A DNA stretch of 64,000 bases from Lophius americanus. Taxonomy: Eukaryota > Chordata > Actinopteri > Lophiiformes > Lophiidae. How positions within the stretch are numbered: position 1 is the first letter of the stretch; every line of letters begins with the position of its first letter. The stretch lies in assembly GCA_037951165.1 (NCBI GenBank), contig JBBDHG010000127.1, positions 2,102,501 to 2,166,500 of the forward strand. The letters run 5' to 3'. The notes under the pieces are model-generated. The model ran no database searches, was not told the origin of the DNA, and was given only the letters and a program-made list of their open reading frames with translations. Positions 14,160-26,750 of the stretch are shown one piece after another. The position numbers were made by a program, and so were the translations under genes.

Positions 14160-14700
14160 CCACTGTGTTGGAAAGGCAGCCCACTGATTGAACTCCTCAA
14201 ATTAAATGTGAATTTATGTCCAAAAAACAGTGTTTTTCATCAAAAAAAAAAAAAGGGAAGCTCTGTGTAGTGAGTAAAATATGAATTATTGGGGGAAAGT
14301 AAAATATATACTGAATTGATGGAAGTTATGTCCTAAAAACTGTTTTTCGTAAAAAGCTAGTTAATAAAATCTGGATTTGGTTATATACACTGTGGTCTAT
14401 TTAACTAGAACACAGTGTATATAAGACAGGTCTCCTGGAGTAGGTTAAAAATGCACCAAATTTGGACTAAAACGGACGAACGATTGAGAAATTATCGCTG
14501 AAAAAATTTAAAGATAAAGTCTCCTTCGTGTCGGAAATGTACAACTGACCTTTCCCAAAATCAGTGCAGGTCTTCTTCGCACTAAGGTGTATGTTGATAT
14601 GAAATTGAAAATGGTCGATGAAATGGTGTTTAAGTTATCGCGTAAAGACAAAGGATCGGCTTTGGCAGCAGACGTGTGGCAGCGGTGGTGATTTCATAAT
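14160..14700 (+). repeat. dispersed repeat family, copy D
   Basis: It contains CTCCTCAAATTAAATGTGAA, TATGTCCAAAAAACAGTG, a second diverged AAGTTATGTCCTAAAAACTG, then ATGCACCAAATTTGGACTAA, CGGACGAACGATTGAGAAAT, CAACTGACCTTTCCCAAAAT, TTCGCACTAAGGTGTATGTT, ATGAAATTGAAAATGGTCGA, TGAAATGGTGTTTAAGTTAT and a GC-richer end. It includes a perfect 14-bp inverted repeat (14381-14394 and 14411-14424). Confidence 0.6.
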
Positions 14701-17700
14701 ATTCGGACTTTTCAGAGATAGAAGAATAATAATGTTAATTATTACACGTTATTATTATTGTAATAATAGCAAGAAGGATCACTGTCCATGTGTTCTTTTA
14801 AAGAAGTTATTTAAGTCGTTCCCAATGATTGCATATCTGAGAAAAACTTGAAGCATCAAAAAAAAAAGAAAAAAAGATTTCCATATGAGGTTTTGTGGAA
14901 AATAAATAAATATTGAAATATGTTGGAGTTTTACAGCTGAACCCCTCATCTTAGACACTCCCAATGGCAAATATAATCTAAATCCAAATTCTAACCATGA
15001 GAAGTTTGAGAGAATATATTAAACGTAGGGATGGGACAGTGAAACATATTCCCATATCAACCCTCCTCCTCATTTTGTTCCTGGCGGGGGATGATAATAA
15101 CAGCAACGTTCCTGAGACAATGGCTGAAAAACATTTTCTCTCTCAAAGTTTTCACATAGGGGCCATTGGGAAACAAATCTTGATAAAAGGAAGAAGTGTT
15201 ATTTCTTTTGTCTAATCATTCAGCCATGACATCATAAACTCCACCATTGTCTCTGCAGTTATTGTGTCTTTTGTTTTTATTTATTTATGTGTTTTTGCGA
15301 TTATGAGTGGGTCCACCCTTTAAGACCTATGTTGAGTAATGGCCCTTCTTATTCTTCATCTCACTCCTGAAAACAAAACCGTTTCATGTACATAAGTTCA
15401 TGAATAACAAGCATCCCCTCCTGTTTCTCCAGACTGCTCATTGTTTTTCCCTACGAGTCACACCACCCCCTCTCCTGGTGTAATGCTTTAATGTTTTTTC
15501 TCGGGAGTTTTGTATTGTCTTTATTCTATGTCTCATTGATATGTTGTGATCAATAGGGGACAATTCAATTTACAAGTCTGTCACTTGGCAAAACAAAAGC
15601 GAATAATAAATTATCATTGAGTCGCAGTCATTCGTTGCTTTCTCCAATTATAATAAATCCTCTGCTTGTCATAGCGTCTTCTCCCTCACTTCTGTTTCTA
15701 CATTCGCACATGAGTGCACCAAAAGGCCCTGGTCCCAATGTACCGTGACACTTCATTCATTATATGATGAGGGAAGCAGGGTTCAGCCCCGAGGACCGTC
15801 AGACGGTGTCATGTGAGAAGCATAACACCGTGAATCCTGCAGAAAAGGAAATTACAGCGATGCATTCAGGTGTCCCCTCAGCTGTGTGCTCTGAGTGCTT
15901 CTAAGGGCTGAGGGAGAGGCAAAGTAGATGTGACAGACTTAGATTAAATGCCAGAGATGGGGCGTTTCTCACACACTACAGCTTCCTGGACAGCAGCCTA
16001 ATTAGGCACTTCCATGCTATGCCATGAGCTCCAACAAAATACTATCTCCAGAAACACATTTGGTAATCTAAAACAAGAAATCTAGCATTGAATGCAGTAC
16101 AGCTGTACAAAAATCTTGCTTCTAATAATGATCCAAACAGCCATATCAAATCCATTAATTGCAGAATTATTTAATATTCTGCCTAATTATCATAGCTATT
16201 GGACAGATCTGGTGGTGCAAAGCCGCCGTTCAAACATTCAAGTGCCTGGATGCTACAGGGTTCAAATAGGCAAATGATAAGGGGGTCTCTAGATCCCATG
16301 CAAGTTATTTTTCCTATCAGCTCCAAGGACTTGTCTCTATTGCCAAGAGAAGGTCAGGTGTTTTCCTCTTTTCACAACAAGTGTAAACATCACCTTCCGC
16401 TCAGATAAAGTGTTCTTCATGAATATTATCACTCCAAGTGTCAAGGATCCCTCCCTTTGCCTCTTCTCTGATATCTGGTAGCTGGACAAGAAATAAATCT
16501 GATTATGGAGGCATGGGGTAATGTTCAATAATAAAAAGTATTATTTGCCGCGATCAATGTTTGTCGCTTTGGCTATAAAGCAAAATGAATGGAAAGTGCT
16601 GGAAGCCTGCAGTAAATTTTGATGCGTGTGATATTGAACACATTGTGACAACATATTGCCTGCTAGGGCAGTAAAACATCTTCCAACAGGGTGCTGAACA
16701 TCCACCCGCTACATTTTTTCACACCATGACTTCCATACATCAAGCCTGGGCCATAGTGTGCAAAGGCTAAGTGTGTGAGGGATTACATGGCAAGAGGCAA
16801 AATAGGACTGTGCTTCATATTCATCACAGGAGAGAGAGTGTGTTTGTGTGCAACAGGAGGAACAAAGGTTCAACCAATCGTTCAATTAATGATGCGTGTG
16901 AAAGTTAGAAACTGCATCACTGACGGCCAAATGTTTTCCAGCCTGGACGACGTTCGCGGCCACAATCAACGAAACCCATCACACGGGGTTGGATGTTCGT
17001 GCACTCAAAAAGTTTTACAATATTCCGTCTACCTCCCATGGCCCTGAACTGTGCGAGCCACGAGCCACACTGCCCTCAAAGCTCCCGCTGTTGGGAGGCT
17101 CAGGGTATTTAAGAATGTTATCTCTAATGCACAGATGTCTTAAAGGTCCCGGTGGAATAGGCTTGCAATTTTCCATTCTAATTAAAAATTAATTAAATCG
17201 GCCGTTGCTCTAGCCAGGCATAAAGCTGAAGGCCACAGCAAACGCCACTGGAAACATAATCATTTATTTAACTGAATTATAGGAGGCCTCAGTGGGTTGC
17301 TCTGCCACCGATGTCACCTGGAGAGCCGGAGCAGTTTTACCGAGGAAAAAGAGCATCTGATCAAACCTAACATGCGCACAATCCATTTTGGTCTGATGTT
17401 ACTTTTCTGTCTCACTTGATAATTGAGCGAGAAAACTCCAACCAGATTGTGAGATGTGATGCTCCATGCATAGACCCCCCCCACTTGTTGTGATTAATCG
17501 ACACATAGTAAGAGAGATATTCTTTGTCACCTGTTTTCCCTTCCCCATCCCATGGGGCTGATTTGGGGTGATTGATCAGGGATTCAGACACAGGATCAAT
17601 AAGACTGTCACCTCTCCCTTGGCAAGAGCAAGGGGCTCAGTGATGGCCCAAACGCTGTCCAATTATTCAGTAATGGAACACTGGAACCTGACCAAGACCA

Positions 17701-20700
17701 TTAATACACAAGACACTGGGGATACTGAGTAGCACCGCTAATTATTGACTTATATTGTAAACTCTGACAACACTGCACTACCCCAATTCCTGTTTCTTTA
17801 GCGCGGATACAATTGTGGAATTGAAGCTCTTTTCTGTCCGACCTAAACATTCCTGGACTGCAGACACAGTTACTGCACTGTAACCATTGTGTGCAAACAG
17901 CAGTTGTAACCTTTGCACTCCTTCCGTTCTTAGTCATCTGCAATATTGACATTCAGGGAATTAAAGCCTACAATAAGCTTAGACTAATTGTCATTTGCTC
18001 CAGAGGCAAACGTGCCTAAAATGTGAATGAATCCTGGTTTAAACTGTTCATTAATTAAAGTCAACATGCAAATTCTCTTTAAGCTCCGGCTCTTCCCAAG
18101 AACTCAGCACAAAATCAACATGTCTTTGTCTCTGTCTAGTTTGACGTTGCTTCCAAAGTGCGTTTATATCATCACCAAAGGAAACAGAAAATCAAGATTA
18201 AAGCTTTTTTTAGTGGCCTTATTCCACGGGATAAAAAGCATTACCCCTCTGCTTAACCTCTCTCAATGTATTGTTCAAATTTTACACTTATGTTGCAGTG
18301 TGTAAAATTTAGTAGCATCTACTGGTGACGTACAAGAATCGAGGATCTTCTCTGTGGAAAGGACATCAACGCCCATCCTATCACTTGATGAAGTTTCTTT
18401 CGATAGAAAGCTTTCATGTAAGAAACCAAATATTAGTATTCATTCATCATTGTGGTAGCGTTGTGGTGGCTCTTACCCTCGCTTGAGCAGCGATGAAGGG
18501 CGGTGGCAAGGGGTGATCAGTCCCGGGAAGGAGAGGCGTCGCAATGAGCACTCAGTCCACGAATTCTGGAAGAAGTGAGCTCCGAATTGGGGTGGAGGTG
18601 CTGTAAAGCTCACGGCCAAGCCTGCCAGCCTCCTCCCTTTCCCTCAAATTTTTCCCCAGCGTACCCTGAGCTACTTGCATCGCATCACTTTCGGAGGAAA
18701 TGAGACCTGCGGGGGGAACAGTAATCCGCACAGTTTGGCCGTTGAATGCACCGTGCATACTGTTAGGACCCCGTTCACCTCTAAACTGTTTCATGAGTCA
18801 GGTCTTAATGTTTGGTTTTGAAAGCATGGTTTCATGTTCTTTTTCTTTTTCTTGTGCAAAGTAAGTATCGTCCTCCACTTGTCAAAACACAAAACAGTAA
18901 TCCAGAAACATCTTAAAAAATGTGGAAATGAATCTCTCAAGCCAATGTTCAGTTTGTCCATTCAGGCCACCGTGCAAACATAGCAGCACAAAATGATGGC
19001 TTCCATGAGAAAGGACCCAGTCCCTGTAGAAATATAAAGAGCTTTGACTAACCTAAAAACTAACATTAAAAAAAACGAGTTATTATTTTCAGCTCATTTT
19101 ACACTAAAAATGAATATAAATAAATTTATTTGCTGTTTATTCAAAGAGATACTTCTACGTTTTACACACCTTTAATGTCCCTTTAGGAGAAAATCATTTT
19201 TTGAATTTGCAACAGCTTGATGAGGATGATCCAAACGCTATTCTCTGCAGATGAAGTCATTGACATGACAACCTCTTGATATATTGTCAGTGCTGCATCA
19301 TCACCCTAAGAATCCGATCACAACATCATCTGGATGTTTCACTGCTCATTGGTTTGTTTGATTATTAATTAGCCAGAAATGAATAATTTTTATTTTTAAG
19401 ACATACATTCGTATGTGTGAATTAGTTATGCAACATTGAGACTCACTGAGATGTCAGTAATGACGGCTCTATGTGTGATGTGCTTCGCCTTTTCTCATCC
19501 ATGAGAATTATTTCTGTTCTACAGATTAACACTGCTTAAAGATTTCTGCTCTGATTTCAGGCTGGGGATAACAACAGACCCAAGCCCACCTTCTACCACC
19601 CAAGGTAGATCTTATTCATTGTACATTTTTTGAGGCACAGTTCAAACCTCCAGCAGAAACAGAGCTGTTTGATATTCCCAGTTTTGTAATGCAATATGTT
19701 TGGGCTTTGTTGAAGAGAAAGTGATGCTCCGCTGGGAGTCTCAGCATTTGGTTGTTTCAGTACTCAGTGTTACAGAGCTCATGTTGATGTACACCAGCTC
19801 CAGACAGATACTAGCGTGTGATGTAGCTGCCTGCAGATATGCCTTTGGTTGCCTGCAAAGCAGTCTCTCTGGTTCAGGGACCTCTGGTGCTTTGTTGCTA
19901 CATGAGTCTTTTGCTACATATCATCGTATCATCGGGGCCGACCTTTCAGAGTCTGTACTCTATCTAATACATACACAGTGAATGAAAACACCAGAGAGTG
20001 TTTGTCTCTGTGTGTGTGCGTGTGTGCGTTCAGTGTAAGTAATTTTCCATGTACTGTATATTCTGTAGGTCTTAGGTTTTTTTTTTCTCACCCCCATTCG
20101 GACAACATTGTCACAAGAGCAAAGAAGCAACTGAACATAATAAATATAAACCATGTTATCATTGTAATTATTGTTTTGTATGAACAAAGCCTATCTAAAG
20201 AAACCATAAACCATAAATAAGAACCATGTCAAAAAAGAATGCGTTGCTATGTTTTCCTTATTTCGCCTGTTCATAACTTGCTAATTTCCTATTTGCTAAT
20301 CATTCAGGTAATATGCATGTGGTGCCATTGCTGATGCTTCCTTTTTGGACTCTTCTCCAAAGAAGCAGGATAAAACGGACAACGGACTCTGTTTTCGATT
20401 TTTCCCAATCTTTCACTATCATCGACGCATTTGGATCAATAATGCTATCGCTGGTGAGGCTCGATGAGCCAGACTAGCCCTCGGGTACCAGAGTGAAAAG
20501 TCAGCGAAGTGTCTGTCGCCAGTTGAAGCTGCTTTAGAGTGTCATTTTATTTATGATTATTATTATTTATTATTTATATTTATGATTTTATTTCAGTAAG
20601 GTGGATGAAGAATGTTGTTTAAATTGATCCAATGAACCCAAAAGAGGAAGAACAAATAATGAGACTGCAAAACTCACACTTCTGATGACAATTTTTGAGT

Positions 20701-21660
20701 CATGGATCAGTCACAAATCAGGTAGTTTTTTAGATCACTAAAAATAAAATAAAAGAACTGACGTTCCCAGTTCATACTTCCCCACCTCTTTAACTTGGTT
20801 GTAATATCTGTAGTGACTGGGATATTGTTTTTGGTCTCTGGCTTCCATTCTTCTGCTGCTCCTTTGTTACTTTCATAGAGGAGGTTGTTTGCAGGCTTGG
20901 AAGTGGGTGTCTGAAGGAATTTCACACTTTGGCTTGAGTACTTTCTCTATAATTTTAAGCACTTTTTTTTCTCCCCACATTAGAGCATGGCCTTGAATCG
21001 CCAGTAATAAATAGGTCTAGCTTCTCTGATTTTACTAAAATGCTGTAATAAGCAGTTGCTGTTGGGTCCTGGCTTCCAGTCTTGACACACCCAAGGTTGT
21101 CACATCAAATTTGTGTTTATTGTGATTGTCATATAAAACTCTTATCAAAGGTTTAGTCAGGAAGATTGTCCCATTGCACACTTAGGCCATAGTCACACCT
21201 TTTACACATGCTCAGTCTCAATACGCACTTCTTGGCCTGGGACATTAATTTATTTCAGCTGTATTCATTCAGCTCCTTCTAATATCATGGTGAATAACCT
21301 TCATTATTAGTCTTCATCTGGTCTTTACATCAGCTTCATCATTCATCAGTCTCAGCAGAGTCATCACACACCATCAACAGCATCCTTGCTCGGAGAGGGG
21401 TTGCACTATGCCGATGCATAGGTCAGATACCCTTCGACTTACAATCTCCCCGAAGAATCTGAATATAACGGGCAGATTACCAAAAATCATGTGTGGTAAT
21501 AAACTTCCATTTTTATATGCTATATTCTCAGTCTTTCCTGAATTAAATGGCTTTTCATGCCATGATTTTGTTCTGCAAACTTCTCGGATCACCAACAAAT
21601 TTTACAAAGTGCTCACATACATGGGACTTAACTGTCGAGGGTGGCTTTAAAACTAATGTG
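14701..21660. other. gene-free upstream DNA
   Basis: No gene recognised. It holds a 44-base exon-like stretch at 19561-19604 (see findings), a TG-rich tract at about 20009-20035, and stretches around 16.1 and 17.2 kb whose texture resembles conserved non-coding DNA. The rest appears unique and AT-rich. Confidence 0.5.
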
Positions 21661-21860
21661 GGATGGCTTTATCTCAGTGGCTAAAGTGGTTGTTCCCAAA
21701 CCTGAAGGTTGGCAGTTTCATCCCACGCTCTGCCTCTATATGTCATAAATTCCTTGAGAAAAACCCCGGACCCCAATTTTCTACCTGGGAGCAGTAGATG
21801 GCAACCAACTGCCCTTCATTAATGGGTTAAAAACTACATTTACTTTGAGTTACATGCTCC
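21661..21860 (+). repeat. tRNA-derived SINE, decayed
   Basis: The head resembles a tRNA: TCTCAGTGGCTAAAGTGG in the A-box position and GTTGGCAGTTTCATCCC in the B-box position. The body has CCTTGAGAAAAACCCCGGAC and ends near CATTAATGGGTTAAA. The order agrees with teleost SINEs whose body reads CCTTGAGCAAGRCAC..., the V-SINE type as I recall it. Promoter boxes are mutated, so it is a fossil. Confidence 0.75.
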
Positions 21861-22945
21861 CTCTGAATAGAAATGGGATATTATTATAATTAAAGTTAAA
21901 AAAAATAGCAGTAAACTTGTCTTTGTCACCGTTATTGTTCAACTTCGCAATCGATCCATTGCATACCGAACTGTGTGGGCAGTCCAGTCAATCACAGATC
22001 CGCATTGGCCCGTCGGACCACTATATTTGGACAACATATTTAAGGTAAAGTGTCATTGAATTTCTGGGACAAGCGTTAGCCACCAGTCTATAATCCCTGT
22101 CTTAGATTCTCCTACTTGAATTTAATTGCATGGTTGATTACCCTTCCACCAAATATAACATGATTTGGTGTTTTGATTAAGCATGACTGACATTGTCATG
22201 CTAAAATCATGCTGTGGTGAAATTTAACTAAATTGCATTTACAATGCAGCACACTTTTATATCCGTGTATTTGCATTAAGTAGCTCTAAAGCAGTTCTCC
22301 ACATTGTATATAATATTGTTCTTCTTACGTGACAGTCATACTTATTTCTTAATGGGTTAAGGCATGGGTTTTTAAAAACATGCACAGCTGTGAGGTATTT
22401 CTGTAATGTAGTAAATCCCAGTAATTAAGAGAAAACTGTGAAATATCACAATAATTAAATGTTTTTGTACTGTAATAATTATTGTGGTTTATTTCGCTGG
22501 CCCTTGCCGCCAGTTAAGTACTGTGATTATGACTGCCAAATAAGAAATGATAGTAGCTGACTCAAAGTGAGCAGCTGAACAAAATTCAACCAGGCTTATT
22601 TTCTTTATAATATGGGCCTATGTCTTTGATTTCAGTGTGATACTGTAAATAAAAAAACTAGCTTTATGGAAGCATCAACTTTTATTCTGAATAAGTTGAA
22701 TTCATTAGAGAATGTTGTGGCAACCCACTGCCTTAAAGAACATCTTTGATTAATATTAACCTCCAACGATCTACTGGTCGATCACATAGTTTTTATCAGT
22801 CGATCAATAAATCATTTTTAGATAATAAAATGAAATAGCTCCTAATTACTTTGCAAGTCAGTCCCTCACATACTAGTGTTTCCCACTAATCCATTCTTGG
22901 GATTAGGGCTCACAGCGCGTATGCAAGACTAGGAGCCACTCGTCC
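21861..22945. other. gene-free upstream DNA
   Basis: AT-rich sequence with no gene or recognised repeat. Confidence 0.5.
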
Positions 22946-23131
22946 AGAGATGGAGAGAGAGAGAGAGAGTGGGCGAGAGAGGCAGAGAGAAAGTGTGCGC
23001 ATCAAAGACTCCGAACCGTTCATCTGCATCAGTGGAAAGAGCGCGCGCGTGCGCGAAAGAGGCAGAGATAGCTTGCGCGCGAGACAGAACGAGGGATATT
23101 GTGCGAGTAAAGAGGTAGAGAGAAATACAGA
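22946..23131. repeat. GA-rich and CG-alternating simple sequence
   Basis: (GA)n runs at 22951-22999 are followed by the alternating purine-pyrimidine tract GCGCGCGCGTGCGCG at 23041-23055 and a further GCGCGCG near 23074, then more GA-rich sequence. Confidence 0.85.
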
Positions 23132-23219
23132 GCTTCAACTGCAGGTATATAAAAAGAAAAAAGGGGGAAAAAGGTCCAATTATTTGAATAATTGACCTCA
23201 GGTTCAATAATTGACTTAA

Positions 23220-23366
23220 TGAGTGTCCAGTATGAGCAGTTAGAGAAAATGAATGAATGTCCAGAACAAGCTGAGGCAGACTCTCCTCCTCTTTCTATCT
23301 AGAGAGAACAAGGAGCTTGTTCTTGACATTCATTCCTTTTCTGTAACCGCTCATGCTGGACATTCA
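23220..23366. repeat. inverted pair of interspersed-repeat heads
   Basis: The arm at 23220-23272 is the reverse complement of 23314-23366 at 47 of 53 positions, with a 41-base spacer. The right arm reads CATTCATTCCTTTTCTGTAACCGC..., which resembles the first bases of the common teleost repeat seen at 26.36 kb. The structure therefore looks like two head-to-head starts of that repeat. Confidence 0.8.
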
Positions 23367-24004
23367 ATGAAGCCGATCTTCTAGTCTTCATTGTCATTCA
23401 TTGATGTCAGTTAAACCTTTTTCCCCTCTGCATTCTTGTCTGATGAAGAACAGTAAACTGGTCAGCTGGTGGTCGTTAGAAGTCGTTATTTATGGTCAAA
23501 TATCAATTTTATATTTTGGACAAGTTACCTATAATTGGATCTTTTTTAGAATGCTTATATCAGTTGATGTGCACCAGAAAGTGCATCAGATTAATTCATT
23601 TAACTTTGAAGTTACACAATCTTCTCACTGGGGGGAAAGACCCCAGACTCCACTAGAAGGTCCAGGGTTCACCACCGACAGTTTCTCTAAATTCCATGGG
23701 AAACACGTAACCCTGATTATGAGAAGCTGGCATCCTCCTTCTAGTGCCAAATATCACATTAAGTGCCAGGTAATCACGCCCTTCGCTGACATGCCAAAAG
23801 AGTGTGAGGTATAAAAGTAGCTTCATGCTACTCATTATCCGTCATGTTTAAAAATGTAAAAGTAGATCTGAAGTGTAAGTGTTGGTCAACCCTGAGCTAG
23901 AACCTAAAATGGAAGCAGTAGATTAGTTTACACTGACCTAAAACACATCTAATTTGTAGAAAATTCCATATTTTCTGGAGAGTGGAGTAAGCTGGAGTAC
24001 CGTT

Positions 24005-24062
24005 GACAGGTGGATTTAAACTATGAGGCAACTGTTTTACCTACTGCACCACCAGGGCAAAC
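24005..24062 (+). repeat. 3' end of a common teleost interspersed repeat
   Basis: The stretch GGTGGATTTAAACTATGAGGCAA...CTGCACCACCAGGGC corresponds to the end of the same repeat family whose longer copy is at 26.36 kb (GTGGATTTGAACCCAGAACC...GAGGCAACT). Confidence 0.6.
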
Positions 24063-26359
24063 GGAAATCAAAGAATAGAATAAGATAAACACACAAAAGA
24101 CAATAAAAAAACAGCCATTAAAACTATCTGGTTTATAATTATAACTTGTTGAATGAATACAAACACACCTTTAACAATCTCTCTTATATTCTTGAAAAGA
24201 AGCAGATACATCTTCCTCGAAGAAGGCGGTCCGACATGGCAACTACCGGACTCTTCACACAGGACCAGTACTGACAGGTTGTTGGCTCGCTTACATTAGG
24301 CTCCTCCCCTATTCACCAATGTCTCCGTCCCTCCCTCTCAGGCCCCTGCCCTCCCTTGTTCATGTTATGTACAAAAATAACATCTAAGTGTTCTCTGCTT
24401 AACATGATCATTCCTGCTTTATGTGTCGTCTGAATGATACAAGCAACTAATGTTTTATTTAGTGATGAGAACCTTTTCTTACAGTACAGGAATGATTAAT
24501 AATAATAAAGAATAATATGACTTCATGAAATTTTATATTCAGCTGCAATCTGGCTCAGAGTCTGCTGTTGGTAATATAAATGCAGGTTTGTGTGAGAGAG
24601 TTTATAGTACATCGAGGGGAACGTAAAACCAAAAATCGAAGTTTTGAGGCTTTAATGTTCTAACTGCACTATAATTTTAAAATGCATCAAATATTTAACA
24701 GCAGTCTGAGACTAATATTTTTAGGGGTTTGAGCAAAAACAGACGGGGATAGATGAATATTTTAGTTTTTCTATTTATGAAATAAACTGTCTTTCACCTG
24801 ATAACAAACTGTGATTTTCTGACTTTTAGCTAAAGGCAAAGTCAAGGGATTGACTACGGAGTTGGTTCCCAGTTGCACTGTTTGTCATCATTGCCCTTTG
24901 AGTCTCATTGGTTTATACATTTATAGCTTCGGGCCTGGTATTGTGTAATATTGTGTCATCTTTTTTTCAATCAATGAATAATTTCATTGCATTAAAATAA
25001 CAGTCTGTGAGTTCTTCAAACTGAGCAGCGTGTCCCGGAAATTGGTTTTGGAAATTACTTTTTTTTATTTATGTAAATGTCATCCACCGTGTATTTTAAG
25101 TCCCAGCCTTTTCCAAGAGGTATTATTCAAACAGAATGCTGTTCTTTTTAAATATTGCAGAGTTCTTTATTAGAGACCTAATGTCAAAGAGTGTGTGTCT
25201 AAAATTGCCTTTGTAAGCACTTCCACTGTTCAGTGGGGTTCGTAGTCAGAAAAAAGACAAAGTCAATGCCGCTTGTGTGTGGGGTTTTGAACATTGCAAT
25301 GTGTATTTTTTCTTTCCCCTTTGGATATTTCCTGGGTTTGATACAGTAATTGTAAAGATCTTGGAATCTTGTGGAAAGGTCAGATGGTGAATTAATAAAA
25401 ACATGCCTCAGTCATCCCCGCTTTTAATAATGTCAGATTCTTAATTAACTCACCTATAACATATCAGGCAAAAAATTCCATCTCTACCCACAGAAATATC
25501 TTTGAGACAGTTTTGCAAGGTCAAATCAAAGTGACAGAGGAGTTTACGGTTGTTGCTTGTGTAGTGCATATCACTGACTGCCATCGGTTGTAGGCTTTCA
25601 TTACACTGACATGCTGTGTGTGAAAGTGTTAATGGAGAAGCGCTTCACACCGTTCCGACTAATGCCTCATCACAAATCCACATCCTTTCTGCTCTCCCCC
25701 CTCTGCTGTAACACTGGTCCTTTCCATCAAACTAATGGTTCTTACATTGACACATTCATTCAAACCAGTCCATATCATTATAAACTGATGTGTTTTTGAA
25801 GTTACACAGACATATATAATACTGAATATGCATAATATTAGGCTAAACTTCCCCGTTCACTTCTTGTTTACATTAAACTTCGGCGTCGGTCGACAGGGTT
25901 TTTTGTAACACGGTAGAGAATGCTTCATAAATGAAAGACCACTCCTCATATTTTCAATAATTCACCTGAGAGCTTTATTTAGATCTCATAAAAAAAACAT
26001 AGAACTCAAGTCTTAGACTCTTAATGACTCATAACACATATTAATTTTATCTGAAATAAGATATATTTACACGTTACTGTGAAAATATATATTTGATGGT
26101 TGAAAGCTGAGACGTCGGTCAGAGAACGTATAAGCCATGACCTCTGTACACTCATCCCTTGCATACATTAGCCATATTTGCACAGTCTGTCGCGCCTTCA
26201 TTGCGCCTTGCACCTTTCTTGCATGAACGTAATTTGAGGTCATCGTTGTTCTGTCTCTGAGCATCCATTGAAGGTTGTGACAGCGCTGAATTGATAGGTT
26301 GTTTAAACAGGTGAGACAATGAATGGGGGTGTTACGTTTTAATGATGAATTATGTGTGC
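24063..26359. other. gene-free upstream DNA
   Basis: No gene or recognised repeat; AT-rich. Confidence 0.5.
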
Positions 26360-26750
26360 GATTCACAAGCATTCATCCATTTCCTGTAAACGCTTGTCCG
26401 ATGTTTTATGTTCAAGGTTGCAGCGGTGCTGTAGCCTCTCCCAGCAGACATTGTGCGAGATATAACATCAAAAAGTCACAAACTCATCAAAGGGCCAAAA
26501 CATAGAGAAAACCCACCATTCATGCTCACTTTAACACTTATGGACATTTAAGAGTCACTAATTCACCTATACTGCAAGCTGTTGGACTGTGGGAGGAAGC
26601 TGGATTTATTCAGAGAGAACACAGTGGGGAAATATGGGGAGCACTTTCAAACTCCTCAAAGTAAGGCTCACCAGAGGTGGATTTGAACCCAGAACCCTAT
26701 TGCTGTGAGGCAACTATCCTACCCAATGAGTGACTGGATTACCCTGATCC
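26360..26750 (+). repeat. common teleost interspersed repeat, near full length, diverged
   Basis: It runs from ATTCATCCATTTCCTGTAAA through GGTTGCAGCGGTGCTGTAGC, CTATACTGCAAGCTGTTGGA, TGTGGGAGGAAGCTGG and GTGGATTTGAACCCAGAACC to TGTGAGGCAACTATCCTACC. This order (Cattcattttctgtaaccgc..., tggactgtgggaggaaaccgg..., ggtggattcgaacccagaac...) is very common in teleost genomes. I do not assign a family name. Confidence 0.75.

Noticed and set aside
21661..21740. Possible tRNA gene
   Set aside because: The A and B boxes are degenerate and the cloverleaf does not close; it continues into a SINE body.
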